Shown in pieces: positions 10,344-19,130 of a stretch of DNA of 64,000 nucleotides. The translations under genes and the position numbers were made by a program. The stretch comes from Pseudodesulfovibrio sp. GTDB taxonomy: Bacteria; Desulfobacterota; Desulfovibrionia; Desulfovibrionales; Desulfovibrionaceae. The notes beneath the pieces were generated by a model that worked only from the letters and a program-made list of their open reading frames with translations, made no database searches and was not told where the DNA came from. Where the stretch lies: contig JADGEX010000001.1 in assembly GCA_016744135.1 (NCBI GenBank), forward strand, positions 1,127,029 to 1,191,028, given 5' to 3'. Position 1 is the first letter of the stretch. Each line of letters starts with the position of its first letter.

Positions 10344-11867
10344 TTAGTAAACCGGCATGGTGTTAGGACCATCGTCGGTATCAACTTCGACCTCTTCTCC
10401 CTCATCAGTCATGGAAACATTGGAGAGAAGACCGCCGCCGGTCATTTCTCCGACTCTGGGCTTTTGTCCCTTGACATTCGGAAGCTGAAAACTGTTGTTT
10501 GCCGGGGGCACAACAGCAACTTCTTCAGCGTGTTTACCCTGCGGTGCCCACTCGTAGGGGACACGATAGGCGCGGTACACGTAATTGGTGCCGGGGATAT
10601 TGCCGGGATAAGGAGAGATATATTCCCAGACAACCTCGCCTTCATGGGTCACTTCAATGAAGCGGCCATTGGAACCTTCGCAAATCAAAGTATTACCGTT
10701 GGGCAAACGCTGTGCGGAACTAATAAAGGGGCTGAACTCTTCATAGCCAAAGAGCTTCCAGGGCTTCTTGCGGGACTTGATGGAATATTCCCACACAACT
10801 TCCTTGGTCACAGGATCGATTTCCAATACGCGGGAGTAGAAACGATGGATTATTGCCAGTCCATTGGGGGACATAGAATTTGGTGCACCGTAGCCAGCCT
10901 GACCACCGTTGTCATAGACCATCACGTTGCTTCCACCGGGCAAGCCATTGGGAATCATATGTGTATGGTGGGGTCCAAGAATCTGACCAATCTTTGCTTC
11001 TGCACCCTGAGTATAGTCCGGGCCAAGACGCCAGACGACCTTGCCGGTCTCGTGGCTGATAATACACAGAATATTGGCTTCACGAGAGTCAAAAATGATG
11101 TTGTCAGGATGAAAACGCTTGTCGCCTGCATCGTACCATCTGTTGGGCCCGAGGTAGGATGCACAGTTCTGATGCCACCAGTCAAAGCCGTTCTTTTCGG
11201 CACCGGCCTTGGGGCTCCAGCCTTTGATGGCCTTGATGGCATCCTTATCGAAGCCATATTCCTTGAAATGCTCAGAAGCGACCCATTCCCAAATGACCTT
11301 ACCGTTTGCATCCACTTCGTACACGGTGTCGTCCATCAGCACATGGTCGCTGACATCCTTGTTCACGTGCCACTTATGCCCCAGAATCAGGGTCTTGCCC
11401 TTCATCTTGTAGCTATGGCCCGGCACATAATAAACTGGGTTACCTGCATGTTGCAGGTCATGATGCTGTGTGGAAATCCACATATCGCCTGCAGCTGGAT
11501 TCTTGGGGTCTTTGACAACCTTGGCGTACTTACCGAATTCCCAAACGGTCTTGCCATTCCAGTCGAGCTGCTTCACGGTTATGGCATCATCAATGTACCC
11601 CTTCCAACGCTCGCCGGTGGAAAGGAGCTGGCCGCCGGGCAGCATCTTTGCGGGGAAACCGTTCACGCCTTCCCATTCATTGACGAGATTGCCATTCATA
11701 TCCACAAGGCGGGCTTTACCACCTGCAATCAGCGTGTAGCCATTAAACGTCTTGTCCGGGGAATACTTTACAGTACCAGTCGGAAACACCGAGGTGGTAG
11801 CATAGGCTGCTGTAGCGACGAGAACCATCGCAAAAGCCAGCAAGGCCTGTCGTGTTAACCTTTTCAT
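10344..11867 (-). CDS. Secreted arylsulfotransferase-like protein (ASST paralog 1)
   Basis: 507 aa with a Sec signal peptide (cleavage after AAYA). The body is a beta-propeller-like repeat series typical of PQQ-like/ASST proteins: VDMNGNLVNEW, ...VYEVDANGKVIWEW, ...GKVVWRLG, ...RLPNGNTLICEGSNGR. Histidine-rich loops QHHDLQHAGNP and GPHHTHMIPNG match the positions where known ASSTs place active-site histidines. Characterised enterobacterial ASST moves sulfate from one phenolic compound to another in the periplasm without PAPS; the substrate here is unknown. The C-terminus is acidic and ends DDGPNTMPVY, resembling the tails of paralogs 3 and 4. Own promoter and terminator suggest a single-gene unit. 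Confidence 0.85.
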   Translation of the reverse strand: MKRLTRQALLAFAMVLVATAAYATTSVFPTGTVKYSPDKTFNGYTLIAGGKARLVDMNGNLVNEWEGVNGFPAKMLPGGQLLSTGERWKGYIDDAITVKQLDWNGKTVWEFGKYAKVVKDPKNPAAGDMWISTQHHDLQHAGNPVYYVPGHSYKMKGKTLILGHKWHVNKDVSDHVLMDDTVYEVDANGKVIWEWVASEHFKEYGFDKDAIKAIKGWSPKAGAEKNGFDWWHQNCASYLGPNRWYDAGDKRFHPDNIIFDSREANILCIISHETGKVVWRLGPDYTQGAEAKIGQILGPHHTHMIPNGLPGGSNVMVYDNGGQAGYGAPNSMSPNGLAIIHRFYSRVLEIDPVTKEVVWEYSIKSRKKPWKLFGYEEFSPFISSAQRLPNGNTLICEGSNGRFIEVTHEGEVVWEYISPYPGNIPGTNYVYRAYRVPYEWAPQGKHAEEVAVVPPANNSFQLPNVKGQKPRVGEMTGGGLLSNVSMTDEGEEVEVDTDDGPNTMPVY

Positions 11868-11948
11868 TCAATCACTCCATTCTGCTATGAGTCATCCGAT
11901 TATTAAAGCAATCCAAATGGATCGCTCTCCTCTTCTTCCGGCTTACAT

Positions 11949-11964
11949 TTCAAGGAGTGTTCCA
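11949..11964 (-). promoter_or_regulatory. Possible -24/-12 promoter of ASST paralog 1
   Basis: Minus strand TGGAACACTCCTTGAA has GG and the TTG of the -12 box at sigma54 spacing, but the usual GC at -12 is GA. GCACA/TGTGC words occur upstream near 12126-12170. Weak alone; supported by similar sites before the other ASST genes. Confidence 0.4.
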
Positions 11965-12192
11965 ATCATGACTTCATGAAACGACAAGGTGATACAAAAT
12001 TCACATTCAACTTAAAGCCTTAAATTACAAGCTAATAGAACTTCTCAAGCTTGTTATCAATCGCTCAGATTTCCACCCAAGACAACATGGTGTTATTTTC
12101 GTCACAGCTGGTTGTCCGGCTGACCGAACACTTGTGCGCGGCATCGGACGAAACGACTGAACGCACTGTTGTCTCAACCTACAAGACACAAA

Positions 12193-12225
12193 AAGGGCTC
12201 CAAGCTATTCGCTTGAAGCCCTTTG
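12193..12225 (-). terminator. Rho-independent terminator of HhH gene 1
   Basis: AAAGGGCT.CAAGC pairs with GCTTG.AGCCCTTT; on the minus strand a run of five T's ends the stem and continues past it. It ends the ASST2-HhH unit. Confidence 0.8.
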
Positions 12226-12252
12226 CCTTTTCTCGCTAACAGGAGAAATCTT

Positions 12253-12582
12253 CTAACACTTGGATGGAGCCAATGCAGGCTCTGCATCCGGGTCAAAAAC
12301 GACATCACCGTCATCAGTAACCTGCGGATTCAATTCTTCCAGAAAATCCTGTGTCATACCGGGAACCTTAACCATGTCGTCAGCCTTTTTGAACGGTCCG
12401 TTGACGGTACGATATTCAACAATGGCCTTGGCAATGTCCTCGGGGACATCTACGTCTTCGATGGACATAAGCTCTTCCACGCTGGCCTTATTGAAGCTGA
12501 CAATATCATCCTGAGCAAAGGCCGCTGTGGCAAACAACATGCACAGTGCAGCCAGACAGATGGTTATGATAAGTTTGTTCAT
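12253..12582 (-). CDS. Small secreted helix-hairpin-helix (ComEA-like) protein 1
   Basis: 109 aa with signal peptide (cleavage near AAFA) and one HhH-type domain: SFNKASVEELMSIEDVDVPE..AKAIVEYR and DDMVKVPGM. Such domains bind DNA in ComEA but also act as protein interaction modules. Here there is no membrane anchor and a C-terminal Cys. It lies 79 bases after ASST paralog 2 in the same direction. A second HhH protein of the same plan (22397-22699) sits in the selenoprotein operon, so the family seems tied to this periplasmic system rather than to DNA uptake (inference). Confidence 0.75.
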   Translation of the reverse strand: MNKLIITICLAALCMLFATAAFAQDDIVSFNKASVEELMSIEDVDVPEDIAKAIVEYRTVNGPFKKADDMVKVPGMTQDFLEELNPQVTDDGDVVFDPDAEPALAPSKC

Positions 12583-12609
12583 ACTATTTCCTTATACTTT
12601 TTATAAAGC

Positions 12610-12644
12610 GGACAGGGCGACGCGGAGGGGGCATCACCCTGTCC
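12610..12644. other. Intergenic hairpin between ASST paralog 2 and HhH gene 1
   Basis: GGACAGGG pairs with CCCTGTCC around a 19-base loop. No good T-run follows on the minus strand, so it may be an RNA processing or stability element inside the operon rather than a terminator. Confidence 0.5.
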
Positions 12645-12661
12645 AAAGAGAAGTTCTGTTA

Positions 12662-14101
12662 TTAATCAGCCTTGATACGGAATGTGGTATTTTCCGGCGG
12701 AGTGACGGCCTTCTCCTTGGGCTGTTTCAATTGGGGAACATAGTCATACGGTACGCGCATGGCGCGATAGACCAGATTGTAATTGCCCTTTTTGGTGTAA
12801 TACGGGCTGATGTATTCCCAAACGATTTCATGATCCGGGGTCACTTCTTGGAACTGACCAACTGCGCCGTTGGTAATCATCGTGTTGCCATTGGGCAAAC
12901 GCTGTGCAGAGGACACGTAATCGGAGTAGAACTGGTACTTGTTACGCATACCCATCTGCTTGGCGGAATGTTCCCACACGATTTTCAGAGTACGAGGATC
13001 GAACTCGATAACGCGGGAATAGTCACGACGAGCATTTGACCAGCCATAAGGGGCACCGGGGTTGCGCGGGCCGTAACCAGCATAACCGCCATTGTCGTAA
13101 ACCATGATATTACCTTCACCCGGCAATCCCTTGGGAATCATGTGGGTGTGGTGCTGACCAATGATCTGACCAAGCTTCTTGTAAGCCTTCTTGTACTTCT
13201 TGCCGTTAAATTCCCAGACGGAATCCTTGTAGTAATAGGGACCAATCTGCCAAACAAGCTTGCCTGTCTTCTTGTCGATGATGCAGGACGTGTTGGTCTG
13301 ACGATTGGAAATAATGATATTATCCGGGTTGAACATGGAATACGTCTTCGGATCTTCATCGTACCACTTGTTGGGGCCGAGATAGGAAGCCGCGTTGACA
13401 TGAATCCAGTCGCCACCCTTCTTGCCCGGAGTACGGGTCATGGAGAAAGTGGGGTACTTGCGCAGAGTCTTCTTGAATTCCGGGGGGAAATTCATTTCGT
13501 CAAAATGGTCGGAAGCGAGCCATTCCCAAATGATCTTGCCGTTCTTATCCACTTCCACGATATAATCGTCGTACAATTCTTTTTTCGTAATCTTATCATT
13601 GTGTACGAACTTGTGGGACAAAATCAACATCTTGCCCTTACGGTTGTCCACAGGCATGCCGGGAGCGTGGTAGCCGACCGGATTGCCTTCAAACTGATAA
13701 TCATGGTGCATACCGGCGCGGGGAATCTTACGAACGACCTTATCGTTCCAGTCTACGACCACGAGATCAGTCGAAGATTCGTCGCCCCAAGTCCGACCCT
13801 TTTTCTCAGGCGAAGGACGCTTGGCACCAGCCAGATAGCCACCCTTCAACAACTTGGGAGGATGCTCTGCCTGACAAATATCCGTCCACTGTTTGACCAC
13901 GTTACCGTTCATGTCGATAAGCACGGTGCCTTCAGCTTCAACTTCGGTACCGAACACGGTAAAGCCATTCCAGCACTTCGAAGGCTTATAAATGGTCGTG
14001 CCATGAGGAAATACGGTGGGAAAGCTCATGGCCTCCATGGGATTGACCAAGGCGGTAGCGGCAATGGCTGCGCACCCAGTCAAAAACTGACGTCTTTTCA
14101 T
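12662..14101 (-). CDS. Secreted arylsulfotransferase-like protein, Tat-type signal (ASST paralog 2)
   Basis: 479 aa. The N-terminus KRRQFLTG followed by an alanine-rich stretch matches a twin-arginine signal, unlike the Sec signals of the other three paralogs; export of a folded protein is implied. The propeller motifs (IDMNGNVVKQW, VDKNGKIIWEW, RLPNGNTMITNGAVG) and the loops GMHHDYQFEGNP and GQHHTHMIPKGLPG are shared with paralog 1. It lacks the acidic DGP tail and ends FRIKAD. It heads a unit with HhH gene 1 and has the best -24/-12 promoter of the set upstream. Substrate unknown. Confidence 0.85.
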   Translation of the reverse strand: MKRRQFLTGCAAIAATALVNPMEAMSFPTVFPHGTTIYKPSKCWNGFTVFGTEVEAEGTVLIDMNGNVVKQWTDICQAEHPPKLLKGGYLAGAKRPSPEKKGRTWGDESSTDLVVVDWNDKVVRKIPRAGMHHDYQFEGNPVGYHAPGMPVDNRKGKMLILSHKFVHNDKITKKELYDDYIVEVDKNGKIIWEWLASDHFDEMNFPPEFKKTLRKYPTFSMTRTPGKKGGDWIHVNAASYLGPNKWYDEDPKTYSMFNPDNIIISNRQTNTSCIIDKKTGKLVWQIGPYYYKDSVWEFNGKKYKKAYKKLGQIIGQHHTHMIPKGLPGEGNIMVYDNGGYAGYGPRNPGAPYGWSNARRDYSRVIEFDPRTLKIVWEHSAKQMGMRNKYQFYSDYVSSAQRLPNGNTMITNGAVGQFQEVTPDHEIVWEYISPYYTKKGNYNLVYRAMRVPYDYVPQLKQPKEKAVTPPENTTFRIKAD

Positions 14102-14173
14102 GTCCTCTCCTTAAAGTTCACTTCCAAGGCATTGACTGCCACGGATAAGATTATGCATTTTCACACCCCATAA

Positions 14174-14189
14174 AGCACAGACCGTGCCG
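14174..14189 (-). promoter_or_regulatory. Sigma54-type -24/-12 promoter of ASST paralog 2
   Basis: Minus strand CGGCACGGTCTGTGCT has GG, ten bases, GC: the canonical spacing, with GGCACG matching the -24 consensus. It lies about 75 bases before the gene start. Confidence 0.65.
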
Positions 14190-14240
14190 AAAAGAATTTT
14201 CATAGTATTTTAATGAGATAGAGAACAAAGCAACATCTTT

Positions 14241-14292
14241 TGAGTGCGTCCTCATGCACACTCGCCCGAACAGTGTACGGACTGACGCACAC
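14241..14292. promoter_or_regulatory. Putative enhancer region upstream of ASST paralog 2
   Basis: Contains an imperfect dyad GAGTGCG...GCACACTC at 14242-14262, then AGTGTACGGACTGACGCACA. It lies 50-100 bases upstream of the -24/-12 site, where NtrC-type regulators bind. Confidence 0.45.
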
Positions 14293-14310
14293 CCGGAGAT
14301 TCAAAAGAAA

Positions 14311-14341
14311 GGCCCCCTGCACACAAAGGGTGCAGGGGGCC
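14311..14341 (-). terminator. Rho-independent terminator of ASST paralog 3
   Basis: Perfect 12-bp stem GGCCCCCTGCAC with a 7-base loop, followed on the minus strand by TTTCTTTT. Confidence 0.9.
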
Positions 14342-14366
14342 TGTTATTCTTTGTAATCAGATAGAC

Positions 14367-15848
14367 CTAGTATGCATGCATGGCAGGGCCATCCTCTTCT
14401 TCGGTATCATCATTTTCATTAGCGAATCCTTCGCTTGTTCCACCGTCAAGGATTGCACCACGCTTATAGTCTTTGTAAAAACGCGGACAGTCATCGCCAC
14501 AAATATATCCCTGCGGAGTCATATCCTTACCCTTGAAGGCAGGATAATCCTTGCTGTAACGATAAGCGCGATGAATGTAGTTGTTTGCGATATCATACGG
14601 GGTCATCCCTTTCTTGGCCGTATATTTTTTGCTTTCATCAAACATACAATGCGCTTCTTCACCGAATATGGGATTCACAAATTCCCAAACAACCTTGGGA
14701 TTCTTGCCGCCAGTTACTTCGATCAGATGTCCCTGACCGGTTGAAGTGATAAAAGTATTACCATTTTCCAAGCGTTGTGCGCCACCTTGGTACATGGAAT
14801 AAAAACTGTTAGTCAGCTTACTTGTATACTCCCAAACAACTTTGCCGGTTTTGGGATCCATTTCCACTGCGCGGGAACGGTTTCCTTCAGGACGATACCA
14901 ACCATTGTCAAAAATCAAAAAATGACCATTTTGCAACCAAGTAACATGGTGATTACCAAACAGTTGTTGATCACCGTTATCGATAAAGGCAGGGGCCTTT
15001 CCGGCATCATGTGTACTCGGATTACCCCATCGGTATTCGATTTTTCCAGTCTTACGATCAATTACGTAAAATTCACCAAAGTTACGAGAATTCAGGACAA
15101 TTTTTTTACCGTCTGGAGATACATCAACGGAGTTGCAATGCGTCCAATCAACAACGTCCATTAATTCGACGATGTTACGATCACCCCTGAGATACCAGTT
15201 GATATCAATCTTATCCGGTCCGGTTCCAATATGGTCCCAAATATGCCATTCCCAAACAACCTTGCCATTCTGATCAACCTCTTGGACATAATCAGCCCAA
15301 GTGTACTTGAATTGCATCCCCCACAGCTTCAAACCGCCCTTGGGCATAGCCTTGGGATCACGGCCTTTTGCAATGGCTTCTTCATTCGTTTTTCTTTCCC
15401 AGCACAACACAAGAGTATTGCCGTTAGGAAGTCTGCGAAAAGAATGATGCTGAAGAGACGTATCGCTAAAATTCTTATACTTCCATACGAGTTTGCCATC
15501 CCAATCAAACTCTTCCAAAAGCCCACCCTCTCCGCCGAAACCGACAGTGGCAGGCTTATCCAGATGGCTGGCTCGAAGCAGATGCCCATTGGGAAGCAAC
15601 TGGGAGTGGGCTCCGGCTTTAAACTTGTGCTTCCACGTATGAACAATATTGCCTTCCATATCTATCAGATAAGTAGACGTTCCCATGCCAGGATCAAATA
15701 GTGTATACCCTTCAAGAGCCTTGCCTTCTTCATACTTCAAAACACCGGTGGGCCCGGTCAATGCCTCATAAGCCTGTGCCGGAACAGCCAACACAACTGC
15801 TAACAGCGCGGCCAGTGCAAATGTGTAAAAATTGGATTGCTTGCGCAT
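14367..15848 (-). CDS. Secreted arylsulfotransferase-like protein (ASST paralog 3)
   Basis: 493 aa with Sec signal peptide (cleavage near PAQA). Propeller motifs include IDMEGNIVHTW, VDQNGKVVWEW, IDRKTGKIEYRWG and RLENGNTFITSTGQGH; histidine loops include LQHHSFRRLPNGNT and FGNHHVTWLQNGH. Very similar to paralog 4 in signal peptide, promoter, leader (GAGGAGGAC ribosome site) and tail, which points to a tandem duplication. The C-terminus is acidic and ends EEDGPAMHAY. It has its own promoter and terminator. Cys pair CGDDC near the end is shared with paralog 4. Confidence 0.86.
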   Translation of the reverse strand: MRKQSNFYTFALAALLAVVLAVPAQAYEALTGPTGVLKYEEGKALEGYTLFDPGMGTSTYLIDMEGNIVHTWKHKFKAGAHSQLLPNGHLLRASHLDKPATVGFGGEGGLLEEFDWDGKLVWKYKNFSDTSLQHHSFRRLPNGNTLVLCWERKTNEEAIAKGRDPKAMPKGGLKLWGMQFKYTWADYVQEVDQNGKVVWEWHIWDHIGTGPDKIDINWYLRGDRNIVELMDVVDWTHCNSVDVSPDGKKIVLNSRNFGEFYVIDRKTGKIEYRWGNPSTHDAGKAPAFIDNGDQQLFGNHHVTWLQNGHFLIFDNGWYRPEGNRSRAVEMDPKTGKVVWEYTSKLTNSFYSMYQGGAQRLENGNTFITSTGQGHLIEVTGGKNPKVVWEFVNPIFGEEAHCMFDESKKYTAKKGMTPYDIANNYIHRAYRYSKDYPAFKGKDMTPQGYICGDDCPRFYKDYKRGAILDGGTSEGFANENDDTEEEDGPAMHAY

Positions 15849-15889
15849 TTGTCCTCCTCAAAATGATTGTTACAGTAGATACACCTACA

Positions 15890-15906
15890 ATCCAACTTCC
15901 GTGCCA
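15890..15906 (-). promoter_or_regulatory. Sigma54-like promoter of ASST paralog 3
   Basis: Minus strand TGGCACGGAAGTTGGAT: perfect -24 box, TTG of the -12 box at right spacing, but GG in place of the usual GC. The same change occurs in front of paralog 4, which argues it is functional. Confidence 0.6.
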
Positions 15907-15976
15907 TTATTCTATTTTTTATTACTCAATATATTCAGACACTTAAACTCAATTTAAAAATCATTCATGCCAAGTT

Positions 15977-16016
15977 CCGCACACCACACAAAGCGACTGT
16001 GTTAACGCCCGCACAG
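15977..16016. promoter_or_regulatory. Putative enhancer sites upstream of ASST paralog 3
   Basis: CCGCACA at 15977-15983 and again at 16009-16015, with ACTGTGTT between them. Position 70-110 bases upstream of the -24/-12 site fits an NtrC-type binding region. Confidence 0.45.
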
Positions 16017-16031
16017 AAGTCCATAAAAAAA

Positions 16032-16051
16032 GACGACCCCGAAGGGCCGCC
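16032..16051 (-). terminator. Rho-independent terminator of ASST paralog 4
   Basis: On the minus strand GGCGGCCC-TTCG-GGGTCGTC forms an 8-bp stem (two G-U pairs) capped by a UUCG tetraloop and followed by seven T's. Confidence 0.9.
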
Positions 16052-16081
16052 CTGTTTGAATTCATATAATATCGTAAGGAC

Positions 16082-17596
16082 CTAGTATGCATGCATGGCG
16101 GGGCCATCTTCTTCCATGCTGTCGTCTTCCTCATCAGCGTATTCTTCAGTATCGCCGCCCAAGGTTGCACCCTTTTTAAAGTCACGGAAGAAACGCGGAC
16201 AATCATCGCCACAAACATATTCTTGTGGAGTAAGGTCTCTCCCTTTCAGACCAGGGTAGTCCGGGCCGTAACGGAACGCACGATGAATCATGCCCCACAT
16301 GGAATCATCATGACCATCATAGATAGCATCTTCGTCACCCAATACGCACTTAGCCTTACCAAAGACGAAGGGATTAACAAATTCCCACACGATTTTCTTA
16401 TCGTTTGTTACTTCCATGACGTGACCACCATGGGTGGAACAAATCAAGGTGTTGCCATTGGGCAGACGCTGCACTCCACCCTGACGATGAGAGGAAAAGC
16501 TGTTGCTGTGCTGTGTATGAAATTCCCAAACGACCTTACTCGTCTTAGGATTGACTTCAACTGCACGAGAAAGTCGCTTCTCCGGTGCTTCAGAACCGTT
16601 ATCAAAAAGGAGAACGTTACCATTCTCCAATGGAACCGCGCAATGCTGGCCCCATATTTTCTGATCGCCATTGTTGTACCAACTTGGCTTTTGGGCCTTG
16701 GGATTCCAAGCGGTATCGTTACCCCAGCGATACTCAATTTCACCGGTCTTGTGATTAACAAAATAAAACTCGGACAAGTTACGGGAGTTCAACACGATGG
16801 TATCAGTTTCCGGGATATAACTGACCGTATTGAAATGAGACCAATCGTATGATGAATAAATGGAACCAACCGGTTTCGGAAGAACATAATTAAAATCGAG
16901 TTTTTTTGGTCCCTTACCCATATGATCGGCTGTATGCCATTCCCAGACAGTCTTTCCTTTGGAATCAACTTCACGAACGAAATCATTCCAAAAACCTTCA
17001 TGACTAGCCCCTTGATACACAACAGGCTCGGAAGGGATAGTCTTGGGATCACGACCCTTTTTTATGGCCTCTTCCTTGGTCATGTATTCCCAGCCAAGGA
17101 TCAGGGTGTTGCCATTGGGCATACGATGGAAAGTATGGTGATGGATCTCCTTGTACGGCTCGGCCATCTCATATTCCCAAACGACATTGCCGTCCCAGTC
17201 TATTTCTTGAACGATGCCACAAGCACCTCCAACACCGACATATTTTTTGAGATCTTTTTTACCCAGTTTCTTCCCATATTTCTTCTCCAGCTGCTTCTGC
17301 TGATTAACACGTCCACCACGAAGAAGATTTCCATTAGGCAACAGTTCAGCATACAAACCAGGACCAGTTTCGCAATCCCACGTGTGAACAATATTACCTT
17401 CCATATCAATCAGGTAAGTAGTCTTGCTCCCAACTTGGGGCGAAAACAGGGTATAACCTTCGTAGGCTTTTCCTTTTTCATATTTCAGGACGCCGGTGGG
17501 TCCTGTAGCAGCCTCATAAGCCTGTGCCGGTACAGTGAGCACAACCGCCAGCATAGCGGCCAGTGCAAATGTGTAAAAATAGGATTGCTTGCGCAT
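16082..17596 (-). CDS. Secreted arylsulfotransferase-like protein (ASST paralog 4)
   Basis: 504 aa, Sec signal peptide ending VPAQA. Same layout as paralog 3 with an extra lysine-rich insert near residues 105-125 (QQKQLEKKYGKKLGKKDLKK). Motifs: IDMEGNIVHTW, VDSKGKTVWEW, VNHKTGEIEYRWG, HHHTFHRMPNGNTLILGWE, GQHCAVPLENGN, RLPNGNTLICSTHGGH. C-terminus ends EEDGPAMHAY exactly as paralog 3, and the CGDDC pair is kept. It lies next to the second response regulator gene on the same strand, with promoter and enhancer-like sites in the 178-base gap. Confidence 0.86.
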   Translation of the reverse strand: MRKQSYFYTFALAAMLAVVLTVPAQAYEAATGPTGVLKYEKGKAYEGYTLFSPQVGSKTTYLIDMEGNIVHTWDCETGPGLYAELLPNGNLLRGGRVNQQKQLEKKYGKKLGKKDLKKYVGVGGACGIVQEIDWDGNVVWEYEMAEPYKEIHHHTFHRMPNGNTLILGWEYMTKEEAIKKGRDPKTIPSEPVVYQGASHEGFWNDFVREVDSKGKTVWEWHTADHMGKGPKKLDFNYVLPKPVGSIYSSYDWSHFNTVSYIPETDTIVLNSRNLSEFYFVNHKTGEIEYRWGNDTAWNPKAQKPSWYNNGDQKIWGQHCAVPLENGNVLLFDNGSEAPEKRLSRAVEVNPKTSKVVWEFHTQHSNSFSSHRQGGVQRLPNGNTLICSTHGGHVMEVTNDKKIVWEFVNPFVFGKAKCVLGDEDAIYDGHDDSMWGMIHRAFRYGPDYPGLKGRDLTPQEYVCGDDCPRFFRDFKKGATLGGDTEEYADEEDDSMEEDGPAMHAY

Positions 17597-17637
17597 TTGT
17601 CCTCCTCAAAAAATTTGTTACAATAGATGCGCTTCTA

Positions 17638-17654
17638 ATCCAACAATCATGCCA
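17638..17654 (-). promoter_or_regulatory. Sigma54-like promoter of ASST paralog 4
   Basis: Minus strand TGGCATGATTGTTGGAT has the same architecture and the same GC-to-GG change at -12 as the paralog 3 promoter. Confidence 0.6.
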
Positions 17655-17711
17655 GCACACAAAATGAAAAATTTCACAATATTATAAGCTATTACGGCAC
17701 CACAAAAGGCC

Positions 17712-17765
17712 ACATGTGCAGAACATCGCGCGGTTTTACCGCACACTGTATAGAGCGCCGCACAG
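17712..17765. promoter_or_regulatory. Putative enhancer sites upstream of ASST paralog 4
   Basis: CCGCACA at 17739-17745 and 17758-17764 (19 bases apart) plus ATGTGCAGAACATCGCGCGG before them, 60-125 bases upstream of the -24/-12 site. Confidence 0.5.
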
Positions 17766-17774
17766 GTTGAAATA

Positions 17775-19130
17775 TCAAAGATTATAGGTATCGATTTTAT
17801 CGTAGAGCGTCCGCCGACCAATGCCGAGGATCTTGGCAGCCTTGGAACGGTTGCCTTCTGCAACGGCAAGAGCCTGCCGAATAGCGGAAATTTCAGCCTT
17901 TTCAACGGCACTTTTCAACTCAACTGCCTGACTGGGATTTTCGTACTTGTTTTGAGCACATGTTCTCGCATTGGTACACAAGGAATCAAGCGTAATGATA
18001 TTATCGTCTGAAAGCAGCACAGCACGCTCAATAACATTCTCCAGCTCACGAATATTCCCCTTCCACGGTGAATCCATAAGCATTTGTAAAGCACTCGGAG
18101 ACAATTCTGTAACATCCTTGTTGTACCGGGTGTTGAACTTGCGCACAAAGTGATCGACAAACAACAGAAGATCATCCTGTCGTTCTCGCAAAGGAGGCAA
18201 TCGCAACGGGATAACAGCCAAACGGTAATAAAGATCCTTACGGAACTCGCCTGTTTCCACCCCTTCGTCCAGGTTCCGACTCGTGGCAGAAAGAAAACGA
18301 ACATCGATATTGATAGGAGTGTTGCCACCCACTGGCTTAATCTCCAGCTCCTGAATTGCCCGAAGGAGTTTCACCTGCGTAGACGGTGACAATTCACCTA
18401 TTTCATCCAAAAATATCGTGCCACCTTGCGCTTCTTCAAGCAGGCCACGTTTGGCACGCGTGGCCCCGGTGAAGGCTCCCTTAACATGACCAAACAACTC
18501 ACTTTCCAACAGATTTTCAGTGAGCGCACCGCAATCAATAGTGAAAAAAGGTTTGTCTGCACGAGAACTTGCCAAATGAATCCGCTTGGCAAACATGGAC
18601 TTGCCAGTTCCGGTCTCGCCCTGAATGAGTATGGGGGCATCTGAACCGGATACCTTATCCACAGTGTTCATCATCTGCTGGATAACCGCGTTGTTACCAA
18701 CGACCATGGCACCTGTCTGATCGTCTTCTTCCTGGGCATTGAAAGATTCCAGTTTGCGATGCAACTCACCGTGTTCGATGGCCCGGCGGGCGAGTAAAGC
18801 CAACTCCTGAGTCTTAAACGGCTTGGTAATATAATGGTAGGCACCAAGCTTGATGGCATCCACCGCCGTCTCAATAGACCCCGCTCCGGTCATAATTATA
18901 AAGGGCAAAATGCTATCAATAGTCCGCACCTGCTTGAGCAATTCAAGTCCGCCCATAGGCTCCATGGCAAGATCACTGACAATCAGATCATACATGGTTT
19001 CAGAGAGAGCCTTCCACGCTTCCTCACCGGACGAAGCTGTATGCACCACATATCCCTGACGGCTCAAAGATCGCTTCAGGATGGAAAGCAATTCCTGTTC
19101 ATCATCTACGAGCAGTATTTTATGAAGCAT
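17775..19130 (-). CDS. NtrC-family sigma54-dependent response regulator (second copy)
   Basis: 451 aa with receiver (VDDE, Asp53 in [13 protein letters not shown]), AAA+ domain ([24 protein letters not shown]) and Fis-type helix-turn-helix (NRSKAAKILGIGRRTLYDKI). Colinear with the regulator at 8901-10253 along nearly its whole length, so the two kinase/regulator pairs arose by duplication. Its start overlaps the kinase end by 11 bases. Both regulators bracket the ASST cluster; DNA-binding helices are close enough that cross-binding is plausible. Confidence 0.95.
   Translation of the reverse strand: MLHKILLVDDEQELLSILKRSLSRQGYVVHTASSGEEAWKALSETMYDLIVSDLAMEPMGGLELLKQVRTIDSILPFIIMTGAGSIETAVDAIKLGAYHYITKPFKTQELALLARRAIEHGELHRKLESFNAQEEDDQTGAMVVGNNAVIQQMMNTVDKVSGSDAPILIQGETGTGKSMFAKRIHLASSRADKPFFTIDCGALTENLLESELFGHVKGAFTGATRAKRGLLEEAQGGTIFLDEIGELSPSTQVKLLRAIQELEIKPVGGNTPINIDVRFLSATSRNLDEGVETGEFRKDLYYRLAVIPLRLPPLRERQDDLLLFVDHFVRKFNTRYNKDVTELSPSALQMLMDSPWKGNIRELENVIERAVLLSDDNIITLDSLCTNARTCAQNKYENPSQAVELKSAVEKAEISAIRQALAVAEGNRSKAAKILGIGRRTLYDKIDTYNL

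Noticed and set aside
10305-11858. Long plus-strand open frame (517 codons) opposite ASST paralog 1
   Set aside because: It mirrors the ASST gene, has no ribosome site or family-like sequence; the minus frame has signal peptide and propeller motifs.
13142-14173. Long plus-strand open frame (343 codons) opposite ASST paralog 2
   Set aside because: Shadow of the ASST gene with low-complexity, valine/isoleucine-rich nonsense.
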